Of a stretch of 40,407 nt of DNA, positions 25,123 to 31,972 are shown in pieces (the stretch's first letter is position 1; each line of letters starts with the position of its first letter). Source of the DNA: an uncultured Acidimicrobiales bacterium (GTDB lineage: Bacteria; Actinomycetota; Acidimicrobiia; Acidimicrobiales; AC-14); assembly GCA_902805665.1 (NCBI GenBank), contig CADCTB010000213.1, positions 1 to 40,407 of the forward strand, written 5' to 3'. A program made the translations under genes and the position numbers. The notes beneath the pieces are model-generated. The model saw only the letters and a list, made by a program, of their open reading frames with translations. It ran no database searches and was not told the DNA's origin.

Positions 25123-25602
25123 GTGCTGAGGCTGGCGAGAGTCGGGGCAGCGCTGGGCAAGCTCGGTCACGACGGCAGGCGCCTCCTGGTCCGGCACCAC
25201 CTGCACTACGCCTTGCTGGTGATCGGCATGGTCATCGTCGGCGCCGCTTCCGTGGCCCTTCTGGCGGAGGACGGCGGCGGCGGCTCCATTGACTCCTTCG
25301 ACGATGCCCTGTGGTGGGCGGTGTCCACGGTGACGACCGTGGGATACGGCGACATCTTCCCGGTCACGCCCGCGGGCAGAGGTGTGGCAGCTTTTCTCAT
25401 GGTCACCGGGATCGCCCTGTTCGGCGTCTTGACGGCAAACCTCACGACGTTCTTTGTCGAGCGTGGCGACGCTGTTCACACAGATGACGTGGCTGGCGAT
25501 GACCAAGTGGTCGCACGACTGGACGAACTGCTGCGGAGGATCGACCTGCTCGAGCGCAGGTTGGTGGCAGCAAGCACGCATGACCACCCTGCGGTCGACT
25601 GA
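25123..25602 (+). CDS. Two-TM potassium channel
   Basis: A 159-residue 2-TM/pore channel subunit, forming tetramers in the membrane. TM1 is YALLVIGMVIVGAASVALLA (about 29-48), the pore helix and filter are WWAVSTVTTVGYGDIFP (TVGYGD filter), and TM2 is GVAAFLMVTGIALFGVLTAN. A short cytoplasmic tail ends in a likely coiled coil (DQVVARLDELLRRIDLLERRL). There is no RCK domain. GTG 25123 is the best start after the S51-like gene, with poor ribosome site. It lies between the two copies of the tRNA-Glu-linked repeat. Confidence 0.88.
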   Translation: MLRLARVGAALGKLGHDGRRLLVRHHLHYALLVIGMVIVGAASVALLAEDGGGGSIDSFDDALWWAVSTVTTVGYGDIFPVTPAGRGVAAFLMVTGIALFGVLTANLTTFFVERGDAVHTDDVAGDDQVVARLDELLRRIDLLERRLVAASTHDHPAVD

Positions 25603-26269
25603 GCGCCTTCACCGCCGCTGAACGTGCCCGCAGCTCGTCGCCGTCGTCCTCGTCGGCGTCGTCCTCGGGAATCAGCCGACCGAAGCACACCTCGCGGCAA
25701 TGACAGTTTGTGGATGGGTTTGACCGAATGAAATGATTCATGCGGACGGCAGCCCAGGACACGTACCGGTCGAGCAGAGGCCGAGAACGGTGAGGTTCAC
25801 AATGCGGGCAGGACCGAGTGCTGGCGAAAACCCTACGCCGGATGATGCAGCGAAATGGTGGCGGTGGGATGCGTTTGTGGGGCGCTGGATGCCCTCGGAA
25901 CCTCCGGCCGTGAACACGGGCCGCACCCCATGGCGGGTGAGTTGCGGACCGCCTTCTGAACCGCCCGAAGGACCGCAGTACGAGGAAGCGCCGCACCGCG
26001 TTCGCAATCCTTACGCCGGGTAGGGCCTGAAGCCCGTGTCGCTTCCCCCCTTGCCGGGGGACACCCGTGACGAGTGGGGCCGGCACGTCGAAGAACTGGT
26101 CGACTCGGAGGCCGACAATCCCTGCCCGCCAAGGTCGCCGGGCCAGGAACAGCTCCAGGTCGTGCGTCGAGCACGCCACGAGCAGCTCTGTCGCCGGCTG
26201 CGTGGTGGTCACTCCATTCTCGCTCTCCCGGTGTCCGCCCGAAGTACGATGAGCCACCCGCAGGGACCG
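25603..26269 (+). other. Gene-poor stretch with no confident CDS
   Basis: 667 nt of visibly lower GC than its neighbours. Start-to-stop frames exist on both strands (plus 25733-26023; a long minus frame through the whole stretch) but none has a recognisable motif or good ribosome site. A minus-strand frame near 25610-25730 encodes a run of acidic residues (PEDDADEDDGDEL). The 3' end carries repeat copy 2. I see probable decayed coding DNA, possibly the remains of an inserted segment. Confidence 0.5.
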
Positions 26270-26289
26270 GCCCCCATCGTCTAGCGGCC
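26245..26289 (+). repeat. Direct repeat copy 2: flank and 5' half of the intact tRNA-Glu
   Basis: The functional counterpart of copy 1, 1236 bp downstream in the same orientation. TACGAT is at 26245-26250, followed by 19 bases and the tRNA start at 26270. Mismatches against copy 1 are at 26268 (C for G) and 26277 (T for C). Confidence 0.85.
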
Positions 26290-26342
26290 CAGGACACCGC
26301 TCTTTCAAGGCGGCAGCACGGGTTCGAATCCCGTTGGGGGCG
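26270..26342 (+). tRNA. tRNA-Glu (anticodon TTC)
   Basis: A 73-nt cloverleaf. Acceptor GCCCCCA (26270-26276) pairs with TGGGGGC (26335-26341), discriminator G 26342. The D-arm contains GTCTAGCGGCC, the anticodon loop is CTTTCAA with anticodon TTC, and the T-arm is ACGGG-TTCGAAT-CCCGT. The CCA end is not encoded. TACGAT, 20 nt upstream, may be the -10 box; no good -35 is visible. Confidence 0.95.
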
Positions 26343-26518
26343 CCGGTAGATGCGCGAGGCGGACGGCAAGAGTCGCGAAACCGCTCGCACATCGGTTTCG
26401 CCGATACACTGCCCGCCCAGCGGTTCAGCGTGCCGCCCTCGGTGGAAACTTTGCGGGGGCGAGGCCCATCACCGGGCGCTCGTCGAGGATCACCACCAAG
26501 CAGTAGGAGGGTGCCGGG

Positions 26519-27097
26519 ATGGATGCCGAGGAGAGCCGATCGCTCTCCGGTGCGGGGGGTGAAACGGTGGGCTCGAAGGGCAACCGTGGCCCCTACGTGA
26601 GGCCGCCGCGCACGGAGGAGTCCGGCGGGCCGGCGCAGGACCTCGGTCGCCCGGCGGATGCTCTGGCCCAGAACCTGCGCGCCTACCGGCTGCTCCGGCA
26701 CATGACGCAGGACCAGCTCGCCGCCCGTATGGCCCATCTGTGCCACGGATGGGGCCGCTCCACAGTGAGCGCGGTCGAGAGCAGGAGCCGCAACGTGACT
26801 GTGGACGAGCTGTTCGGACTGGCGGTGAGCGTCGGCGTGACGATCGGACAGCTGCTGGATCCGACCGGCCCCGACCACAGCCGCCGGCTCAGCCTCGACG
26901 TCGGGCTGCGGGCGGCCGACGAGGGCAACTCGCATCCGGTCAGCCCTCGACTGGCTCACCTGTGGGCCGCCAGCCGTGCGGTGATCCGGCTCTGGCACGA
27001 CGACGGTCGCCAGGTCCGGGTCGAGGTGGCCGACGAGCTCCCGCCCGCGACGCAGCGGGAGCTCGAACTGCTCCGGGCCGAATCCCAGCAGCAGTAG
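26519..27097 (+). CDS. XRE-family helix-turn-helix protein
   Basis: 192 residues. A disordered N-terminus of about 45 residues precedes an XRE domain: LAQNLRAYRLLRHMTQDQLA, then GRSTVSAVESRSRNVTVDEL and LAVSVGVTIGQLLDPTGP (about 48-118). The helix 2-3 turn is longer than usual (ARMAHLCHGWGRSTV). The C-terminal part (VSPRLAHLWAASRAVIRLWHDDG...RELELLRAE) has no family I recognise and could be a dimerisation helix pair. AGGAGG lies about 8 nt before ATG 26519. The neighbour upstream is tRNA-Glu. Targets unknown. Confidence 0.8.
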   Translation: MDAEESRSLSGAGGETVGSKGNRGPYVRPPRTEESGGPAQDLGRPADALAQNLRAYRLLRHMTQDQLAARMAHLCHGWGRSTVSAVESRSRNVTVDELFGLAVSVGVTIGQLLDPTGPDHSRRLSLDVGLRAADEGNSHPVSPRLAHLWAASRAVIRLWHDDGRQVRVEVADELPPATQRELELLRAESQQQ

Positions 27098-27193
27098 CCC
27101 ACGCCGGTCGTCCGTCGAGCGAGCGGCGGAAGCCTATTTCTTTCCACGCGTTCCCTCATACGGGGTCGAGGGTTGATCCGTAGACATGGACAA

Positions 27194-27238
27194 CGGGGAC
27201 CCAGAAACCCCGTCCCCACGTTTTCGCTGGTCAGCGAA
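27194..27238 (+). promoter_or_regulatory. Two hairpins in the leader of the tandem-repeat lipoprotein
   Basis: CGGGG (27194-27198) can pair with CCCCG (27208-27212) across a 9-nt loop, and a competing GGGGAC/GTCCCC pairing overlaps it. TTCGCTG (27223-27229) pairs perfectly with CAGCGAA (27232-27238) with only GT between, directly before the ribosome site AGGAAGAGAG of the gene at 27253. Two stacked stems this close to the start could stabilise the mRNA or modulate ribosome access. Confidence 0.45.
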
Positions 27239-27252
27239 AGGAAGAGAGAACG

Positions 27253-28467
27253 ATGTCCATCAAAACGAAGGCCTCTATTGCTGCGCTCGTCGGGACGCTC
27301 GCCCTGACCGGCGTCGCCTGCGGGGACAGCGGTTCGAGTGATTCCAATGCGTCTGGCGCGGCCCAGAGCAGCCAGTCCGGCGACAAGGTAACCGCAATCC
27401 CCAGCCTCACCGGTGTGGGCACGTCGGTGAAGATCGACGCCGGCACGGCCGAGGCCCTGAAGTCTCTGGGCGTGGCGCTGGCCCCCGTCGGTACGGCGAC
27501 CTTCGAGGCGTCGACCTCCACAATCACCTTCCCGATCACGTCGGGATACGCCGAAATCCACAGCGACCCGAACACCAAGCCCGGCTACATCCAGGGCTCC
27601 ATCGCCCACGAGGACAGCGGCTTCAGCCTGACCGCCGGCTCCACCAAGGTCGAGCTCACCGACTTCGTGGTCGACCCTGGCAACTCGATGCTCTACGGCA
27701 CCGTCGGCGGAACCCCCAAGGTCCCGCTGCTCCTCCTGGACGGCACGGCAGTCAAGGTCGGCAGCGACGGGGCCGGCAACGTTGTCCTCGAGGGCACCGT
27801 CGCCAAGCTCACCGACACCGCAGCCGGTGCCCTGAACAAGGCGTTCAACGTGACCGCCCTCAAGGCAGGCATCCCCCTGGGCTCGGTCAAGCTGGTCGCC
27901 AAGGGCAGCCCTTCGACGTATGACGCGGTGGCTGACAAGACCGCCCGCATCAGCCGCCTGGAGGGCAAGGCCACCAACGTGACCCTCGACGCCGGCACGG
28001 CCCAGGCCCTGCAGACCCTCGGTGTGGCAGTCGCCCCCAGCGGTTCGGCCAAGTTCGACACCGCCACGTCGACCGTCTCCTTCCCGATCACCGGTGGCTA
28101 CGCCGCCATCCACTCCGACCTCGGCTACAAGCCCGGCTACATCGCCGGCACGGTGAACCACGAGGCCAGCGGCCTGACCTTCAGCAAGGGCGACAAGTCG
28201 ATCACCGTCACCGACTTCGTGGTCGACCCCGGAAATTCGATCCTGACCGCCTCTGCCGGCGGCAAGTCAGGCATCCCGCTGCTGTCCCTGGACGGCAAGA
28301 ACGTCAAGGTCAGCATGGAGGGCTCCGACGTGGTCCTTCAGGGCACGGTCGCCAAGCTCACCGCTCCTGGTGCCGCCGCTCTGAACTCCACCTTCGGTGT
28401 CACGGACTTCAAGGAGGGCCTGCCCCTGGGCACCGTCCGCCTGGTCGCCGCCTCCGCCGCCAGCTAG
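27253..28467 (+). CDS. Secreted two-repeat protein, probable lipoprotein
   Basis: 404 residues. The signal peptide MSIKTKASIAALVGTLALTG ends with a lipobox-like GVAC (Cys24), and a Ser/Gly/Ala linker follows. Two homologous domains come next (about 50-215 and 235-402). Each has a variant of LDAGTAxALxxLGVAxAPxG, then the FPIT(S/G)GYA strand, KPGYI(Q/A)G, the V(E/T)LTDFVVDPGNS type turn, a (V/I)PLLxLDG strand, and an ending like ALNxxFxV...G(I/L)PLGxVxLVA. The same domain occurs in other actinobacterial surface proteins of unknown function. Codon use is strongly biased to GTC/ACC/AAG/GGC, suggesting high expression. The gene has a structured leader and a strong palindromic terminator. Confidence 0.8.
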   Translation: MSIKTKASIAALVGTLALTGVACGDSGSSDSNASGAAQSSQSGDKVTAIPSLTGVGTSVKIDAGTAEALKSLGVALAPVGTATFEASTSTITFPITSGYAEIHSDPNTKPGYIQGSIAHEDSGFSLTAGSTKVELTDFVVDPGNSMLYGTVGGTPKVPLLLLDGTAVKVGSDGAGNVVLEGTVAKLTDTAAGALNKAFNVTALKAGIPLGSVKLVAKGSPSTYDAVADKTARISRLEGKATNVTLDAGTAQALQTLGVAVAPSGSAKFDTATSTVSFPITGGYAAIHSDLGYKPGYIAGTVNHEASGLTFSKGDKSITVTDFVVDPGNSILTASAGGKSGIPLLSLDGKNVKVSMEGSDVVLQGTVAKLTAPGAAALNSTFGVTDFKEGLPLGTVRLVAASAAS

Positions 28468-28481
28468 TTCCTGCAGCACAG

Positions 28482-28521
28482 AGGGCCGGTACGGACGGGA
28501 GCTCCCGTCCGTACCGGCCCT
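28482..28521. terminator. Perfect 40-nt palindrome, bidirectional terminator
   Basis: Two perfectly complementary 20-nt arms, 28482-28501 and 28502-28521, with no spacer, followed by TTTCTC on the plus side. It sits between the convergent lipoprotein gene (stop 28467) and the protease-phosphatase fusion gene (stop 28531). Arms are GC-rich, starting AGGGCCGGTACGG. The U-tract is short, as usual in high-GC actinobacteria, so intrinsic termination in both directions is a reasonable reading. Confidence 0.75.
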
Positions 28522-28530
28522 TTCTCGCGT

Positions 28531-29973
28531 TCAGGCATCAGCCTCATGTCGCGGGGTCACGCCCCCACCTCGGGCTGAGACAGCGCTGCGGCGGTTCGGG
28601 TGAGCGGGGACGGCGCCGGCCGTGAGGCGCACACCGAGGAGGCAGATGTCGTCATCCCGGCGAAGGCGGGCGGTGCACGCCGCCAGCAGGTGCTCACAGA
28701 GATCCTCGAGCCTCTCGGGGCCGTCTGCGGCCGCCAGTCGCAGCCGCTCCAGGCCGACCGCCCTCGAAACGGAGCGACTCTGCACCAGCCCGTCGGTGAA
28801 CAGGAGCATCGTCGCATCGGCGGTCAGCTTCAGCGAGCCCTCGCACCGATCGGCCGTCCCCACCGCGCCCAAGGGCGCCCCCCCGCCAATGTCAACGAAG
28901 CGGCCATACGGCGCGCCGCTTCCCAGAAGCAACGGAGGACAGCCCCCGGCGCCGGCGTACCGGACCTCACCGGTGGCCGGCTGGAGGAGCAGGTACAGAA
29001 GCCGCGCCTGGCGGCCCAGCCCGGTGGCCTCGGCGAGGCGGTCGAGGTGACGCACGAGGCGGGACGGCGAGTCGCCGTCGAGGACGGTGTAGGCCCGGAC
29101 TGCAGCCCGTAGATCGCTCATGGCGCCCGCCGCCTCCACGCCCCGTCCGTCCACCTTCCCGACCACGATGCCCAGGGCCCCTCCGTCAAGAGGAACCACA
29201 TCGAACCAGTCGCCACCCCTCTCGATGAACACGCCCCAGGGGCGCAGCTGACCGACGAGGTTCACGCCGGAAACGGACAGCGTGTCCGTCAGGGCGGGGG
29301 CCCGGTGGGTCTGGAGGCGGGACTCGGCGTGGTGCTTGGCATAGCTGCGTAGGTCGTCGAGGGCCTCGCTGGGCTTCACCGGCTCATCGATCCCACGCGT
29401 CGCGATCGGCGGGGAGCCACATGTCGAGGCCTCGCCGGCGTCGAAGTCCCGGTGCCGTCCGGCGTCGTCACCCACTCCGCCGAGCTCCTCACGGACCATC
29501 TCCAGGATGGGGTCGAGACAGGCGGCGAGCTCCTCACTGAAGCCGAGGCCGAAGGAGGCTTCGGCCGGCTCGACCTCGATGACCACGGTGTCGACCGGCA
29601 GGCCTCCCCAGTGGCGGGCCATGGCCAGCGTGTGGTCGAGGTCGACCAGGCCCATCACCGACTCCTCGACACTGCGGTGGACCGCAGCGGGCGCCGGTGG
29701 AGTGAGGTCCACCTGGTAGCGCCGGAGCGTGGCGGGAGGGTCGAGGTCGCGGGCCACGGCCCCCAGGAGCACGACCTTGGCCGGTCGCAGCTCCTGGAGG
29801 CGGTGCAGCACCAGCGGTGCGGAGAACGAGAGGTCCTCGACCACCACTCCCTCGGGCCACTCCAGCTGCTGGAAGTACTCGACCACCTTCCGGCCGAAGT
29901 CGAGGTCCCGCATCCCCGGCCGGCCGAAGCCGCCGATCAGGACGCGGCACGGCGTCACGCTCCGGCCGGTCAT
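28531..29973 (-). CDS. Hydrogenase maturation endopeptidase fused to a SpoIIE/RsbU-like PP2C phosphatase
   Basis: 480 residues. Residues 1-170 match HybD/HupD-type maturation proteases, which trim the large-subunit C-terminus after nickel insertion: CRVLIGGFGRPGMRDLDFGR, then VVEDLSFSAPLVLHRL, ALGAVARDL-type strand, TLAMARHWGGLPVDTVVIEVEP. A linker (about 171-265) leads to a PPM/SpoIIE domain: GGDWFDVVPLDGG, LRAAVRAYTVLDG, LLYLLLQPATGEVRYAGAGG, LLFTDGLVQSRSV and DDDICLLGVR. The usual GDVxGHG metal motif reads GKVDGRG, losing the standard Asp. ATG 29973 overlaps the hydrogenase stop (ATGA), so both are coupled. I know separate families; this fusion is unusual. Role as coupled maturation and signalling is inference. 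Confidence 0.85.
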   Translation of the reverse strand: MTGRSVTPCRVLIGGFGRPGMRDLDFGRKVVEYFQQLEWPEGVVVEDLSFSAPLVLHRLQELRPAKVVLLGAVARDLDPPATLRRYQVDLTPPAPAAVHRSVEESVMGLVDLDHTLAMARHWGGLPVDTVVIEVEPAEASFGLGFSEELAACLDPILEMVREELGGVGDDAGRHRDFDAGEASTCGSPPIATRGIDEPVKPSEALDDLRSYAKHHAESRLQTHRAPALTDTLSVSGVNLVGQLRPWGVFIERGGDWFDVVPLDGGALGIVVGKVDGRGVEAAGAMSDLRAAVRAYTVLDGDSPSRLVRHLDRLAEATGLGRQARLLYLLLQPATGEVRYAGAGGCPPLLLGSGAPYGRFVDIGGGAPLGAVGTADRCEGSLKLTADATMLLFTDGLVQSRSVSRAVGLERLRLAAADGPERLEDLCEHLLAACTARLRRDDDICLLGVRLTAGAVPAHPNRRSAVSARGGGVTPRHEADA

Positions 29974-31850
29974 TCGAGGGTGCATCCGCAGGAGTTGATC
30001 TCCCGGCTGATGATGCCCCGGCCTGTGTCCATGTGGGTGGTGCAGGGCATGCACGGGTCGAAGCTGCGGATGGACCGCAGGATGTCGATGCCCTTCACCT
30101 GGTCGTCGTGGACCGACTCCAGGATGGGGGTGTCGACGATGGACTGCTCGTAGGGGCCCAGACCACCGAACGGGTCGGTGGGCGAGGCGTTGATCGTGGA
30201 CGGGGTGTTGATCTGGTAGTTCACGATCTTGCCCTTGTCCATGACCATGTGGTGGACCAGATAGCCCCGGCTGGCTTCCCAGAAGCCCGCCGAGACCCGC
30301 TCGTCGCGAGGGATCCTGAACGGGGTGTGGACCCGTGTCTCGCCCTTGCGCCAGTACTCGAAGGCCTTCAAGAGGCAGTTCATGCCGATGGTCGCCACGA
30401 AGGCCATGGAGTAGGCCCGGGCCCGATTCCGCTCCAGCGCGTTGAGCGTGCGCGGAAGGGGCCAGAACAGCTCGGTCTCCGGCAGGGCGTGGCGGGGCAG
30501 GACGAGCTGGAGGCCGTCGCCGGTCGGGTTGCAGAACGGGTTCTCGGCGTAGTCACCGCGAAGGGCGGTGCCCCACAGCTGTCCGTAGGCGCCGGTCTCC
30601 ACCACCTGGCGGTCCCAGCGGGGAGCAGTGGACCAGGTGTACTTGTCCTTGAAGTTGGTCCCGGTCGGCTTCGGGAGCGTGGTCTTGTTCCACGCGTGGT
30701 ACGGCGACAGAGGATTGCCGAGGGCATCGGCGCGGTAGCGCTGGGGGCCGACCTTGGTCCAGTCGTCGTAGAAGGAGTGCTCGACGAACTCCTCCATGCC
30801 GATGTTGATGTCGGTCAGGTTCGTGGTGACCAACTTGCCCTCGATGATCACCGAGGGGCTGGCCCAGCGGGCGTTCCCCCACTGGTTGCAGTTCGAGTAG
30901 GTGGCGTCGTAGATCTCGGAGTTGTCGTAGATGCCGGTCTGGATCAGGCTCGTGGGTCGGGCTCCGACCTGCTCGTAGGCGGGATTCGCCTCCAGGAAGA
31001 AGTCGCACAGGTCGTCCCAGATCCGACAGATCACCTTGCACCAGTCGAGGATCTTGCCCAGCTGCATGTAGTACTCGTTGAAGGTCGAGGTCGTCACCGT
31101 GGTCGACATCCCTCCGGGCACGATCGTCGACGGGTGGGGGAACTTGCCGAACATCAGCTGGCACATGATCCGCCCCACCCGGGTCCACTCGAGGGCCTCG
31201 AGGTAGATCTTCCCGGTCAGCGGGTTGAGCGCGTCCATGAGATCTTTCATGGTGGTGTAGCCGTGGAGCGCGCCGTGCGGGGCCAGAGTCTTCTCCGCCC
31301 TGGTGACCAGCTCGGGATTGGTGACGCTGACCAACGCGGTCGAGTAGTCCGGCCCGGCCAGGAGCCCCAGGTGCAAGGGACGGTCGTAGAACATCTCGCC
31401 GACCTCGCCCAGGTTGCGGACCTCCACCCCCAGCGGCGGGGGGCAGACGCCGAAGGCCTGCTCGATGTTGAGCGCGGAGCACGACGCGTGGGTGCCGCCG
31501 CACACCCCGCAGGCGCGGGAGGAGATGTCGATGGCGTCACGGGGGTCACGACCCTCGAGGATGACCTCGTAACCCCGGAAGAGCATGGCCCGGGCGTGGG
31601 CGTCGACCGCCCGACGGTTCTCCAGGTCGAGCACCGTGTGGACGGCGAGGGCGCCGGCCACCCGCGTCATGGGGTCGATGTTCCAGTCGCGTAGGCGAGG
31701 GGGCGCCGCGAGTTGGGCGCCGGGCCCTCCCTTCCGCCGCACATAGCCCTTGGGCTGGGCGACGGTGACCGAGTAGGGATCGACGACGCCGGCCCGAAGC
31801 CGGGCCTTGCCGGCGTCGTCGAACTCGATGGGCAGATTCTTGAAGCACAC
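29970..31850 (-). CDS. [NiFe]-hydrogenase large subunit
   Basis: 626 residues, the H2-activating subunit with the NiFe(CN)2CO site. L1 is RACGVCGGTH (C114, C117, H121) and L2 is DPCMPCTTH (C600, C603, H606), so all four nickel-binding cysteines are present. Past His606 there is a 20-residue extension ending NSCGCTLE, the expected peptide removed by the maturation protease. The body has the group 1-like blocks DPMTRVAGALAVHTVLDLEN, FRGYEVILEGRDPRDA and ERNRARAY. I recall similar blocks in actinobacterial high-affinity (1h-type) enzymes, but subgroup is not settled. GTG 31850 has AAGGAG about 7 nt upstream. No small-subunit gene adjoins it; upstream is a divergent regulator. Confidence 0.92.
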   Translation of the reverse strand: MCFKNLPIEFDDAGKARLRAGVVDPYSVTVAQPKGYVRRKGGPGAQLAAPPRLRDWNIDPMTRVAGALAVHTVLDLENRRAVDAHARAMLFRGYEVILEGRDPRDAIDISSRACGVCGGTHASCSALNIEQAFGVCPPPLGVEVRNLGEVGEMFYDRPLHLGLLAGPDYSTALVSVTNPELVTRAEKTLAPHGALHGYTTMKDLMDALNPLTGKIYLEALEWTRVGRIMCQLMFGKFPHPSTIVPGGMSTTVTTSTFNEYYMQLGKILDWCKVICRIWDDLCDFFLEANPAYEQVGARPTSLIQTGIYDNSEIYDATYSNCNQWGNARWASPSVIIEGKLVTTNLTDINIGMEEFVEHSFYDDWTKVGPQRYRADALGNPLSPYHAWNKTTLPKPTGTNFKDKYTWSTAPRWDRQVVETGAYGQLWGTALRGDYAENPFCNPTGDGLQLVLPRHALPETELFWPLPRTLNALERNRARAYSMAFVATIGMNCLLKAFEYWRKGETRVHTPFRIPRDERVSAGFWEASRGYLVHHMVMDKGKIVNYQINTPSTINASPTDPFGGLGPYEQSIVDTPILESVHDDQVKGIDILRSIRSFDPCMPCTTHMDTGRGIISREINSCGCTLE

Positions 31851-31972
31851 GGCAGAGCTCCTTCGGGGAAATCGCTGTGCTCAACACCCTGTCAGCATGC
31901 TGTTGCTATCGTCTATATGCATAAGCTCTGCTGATCGCGACGCCGGTTGGCTCCGGCCTGGAAAGGAGGACG
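31851..31972. promoter_or_regulatory. Divergent promoter region with two small palindromes
   Basis: 122 nt, AT-richer than surroundings, between the hydrogenase and the regulator. It holds CAGCATGCTG (31893-31902) and TATGCATA (31916-31923), both perfect palindromes 23 nt apart, centre to centre, about two helical turns. For the plus strand TGTCAG (31890) and CTATAT (31913) with 17 nt spacing could be -35/-10. These are natural operator candidates for the XRE regulator, autoregulation included. Confidence 0.45.

Noticed and set aside
25625-25680. CGTCGTCCTCG direct repeats
   Set aside because: Two imperfect short copies in a run of acidic codons on the minus strand; not a structured repeat.
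25733-26023. 96-codon plus-strand frame in the gene-poor stretch
   Set aside because: Has a few protein-like words (DDAAKWWRWDAFVGRWMP) but no ribosome site or family; an antisense frame is equally open. Kept only as part of the region note.
26036-26349. Overlapping small plus-strand frames running into tRNA-Glu
   Set aside because: They depend on reading through the tRNA, and their composition is not protein-like.
25442-26998. 518-codon minus-strand frame across tRNA-Glu and the XRE gene
   Set aside because: It reads through the antisense of tRNA-Glu (giving the well-known spurious NGIRTRA-type peptide) and the antisense of the XRE gene. No domain or ribosome site.
29817-31694. 625-codon plus-strand frame opposite the hydrogenase gene
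   Set aside because: Antisense shadow of a GC-rich gene; the minus strand has clear nickel-site motifs.
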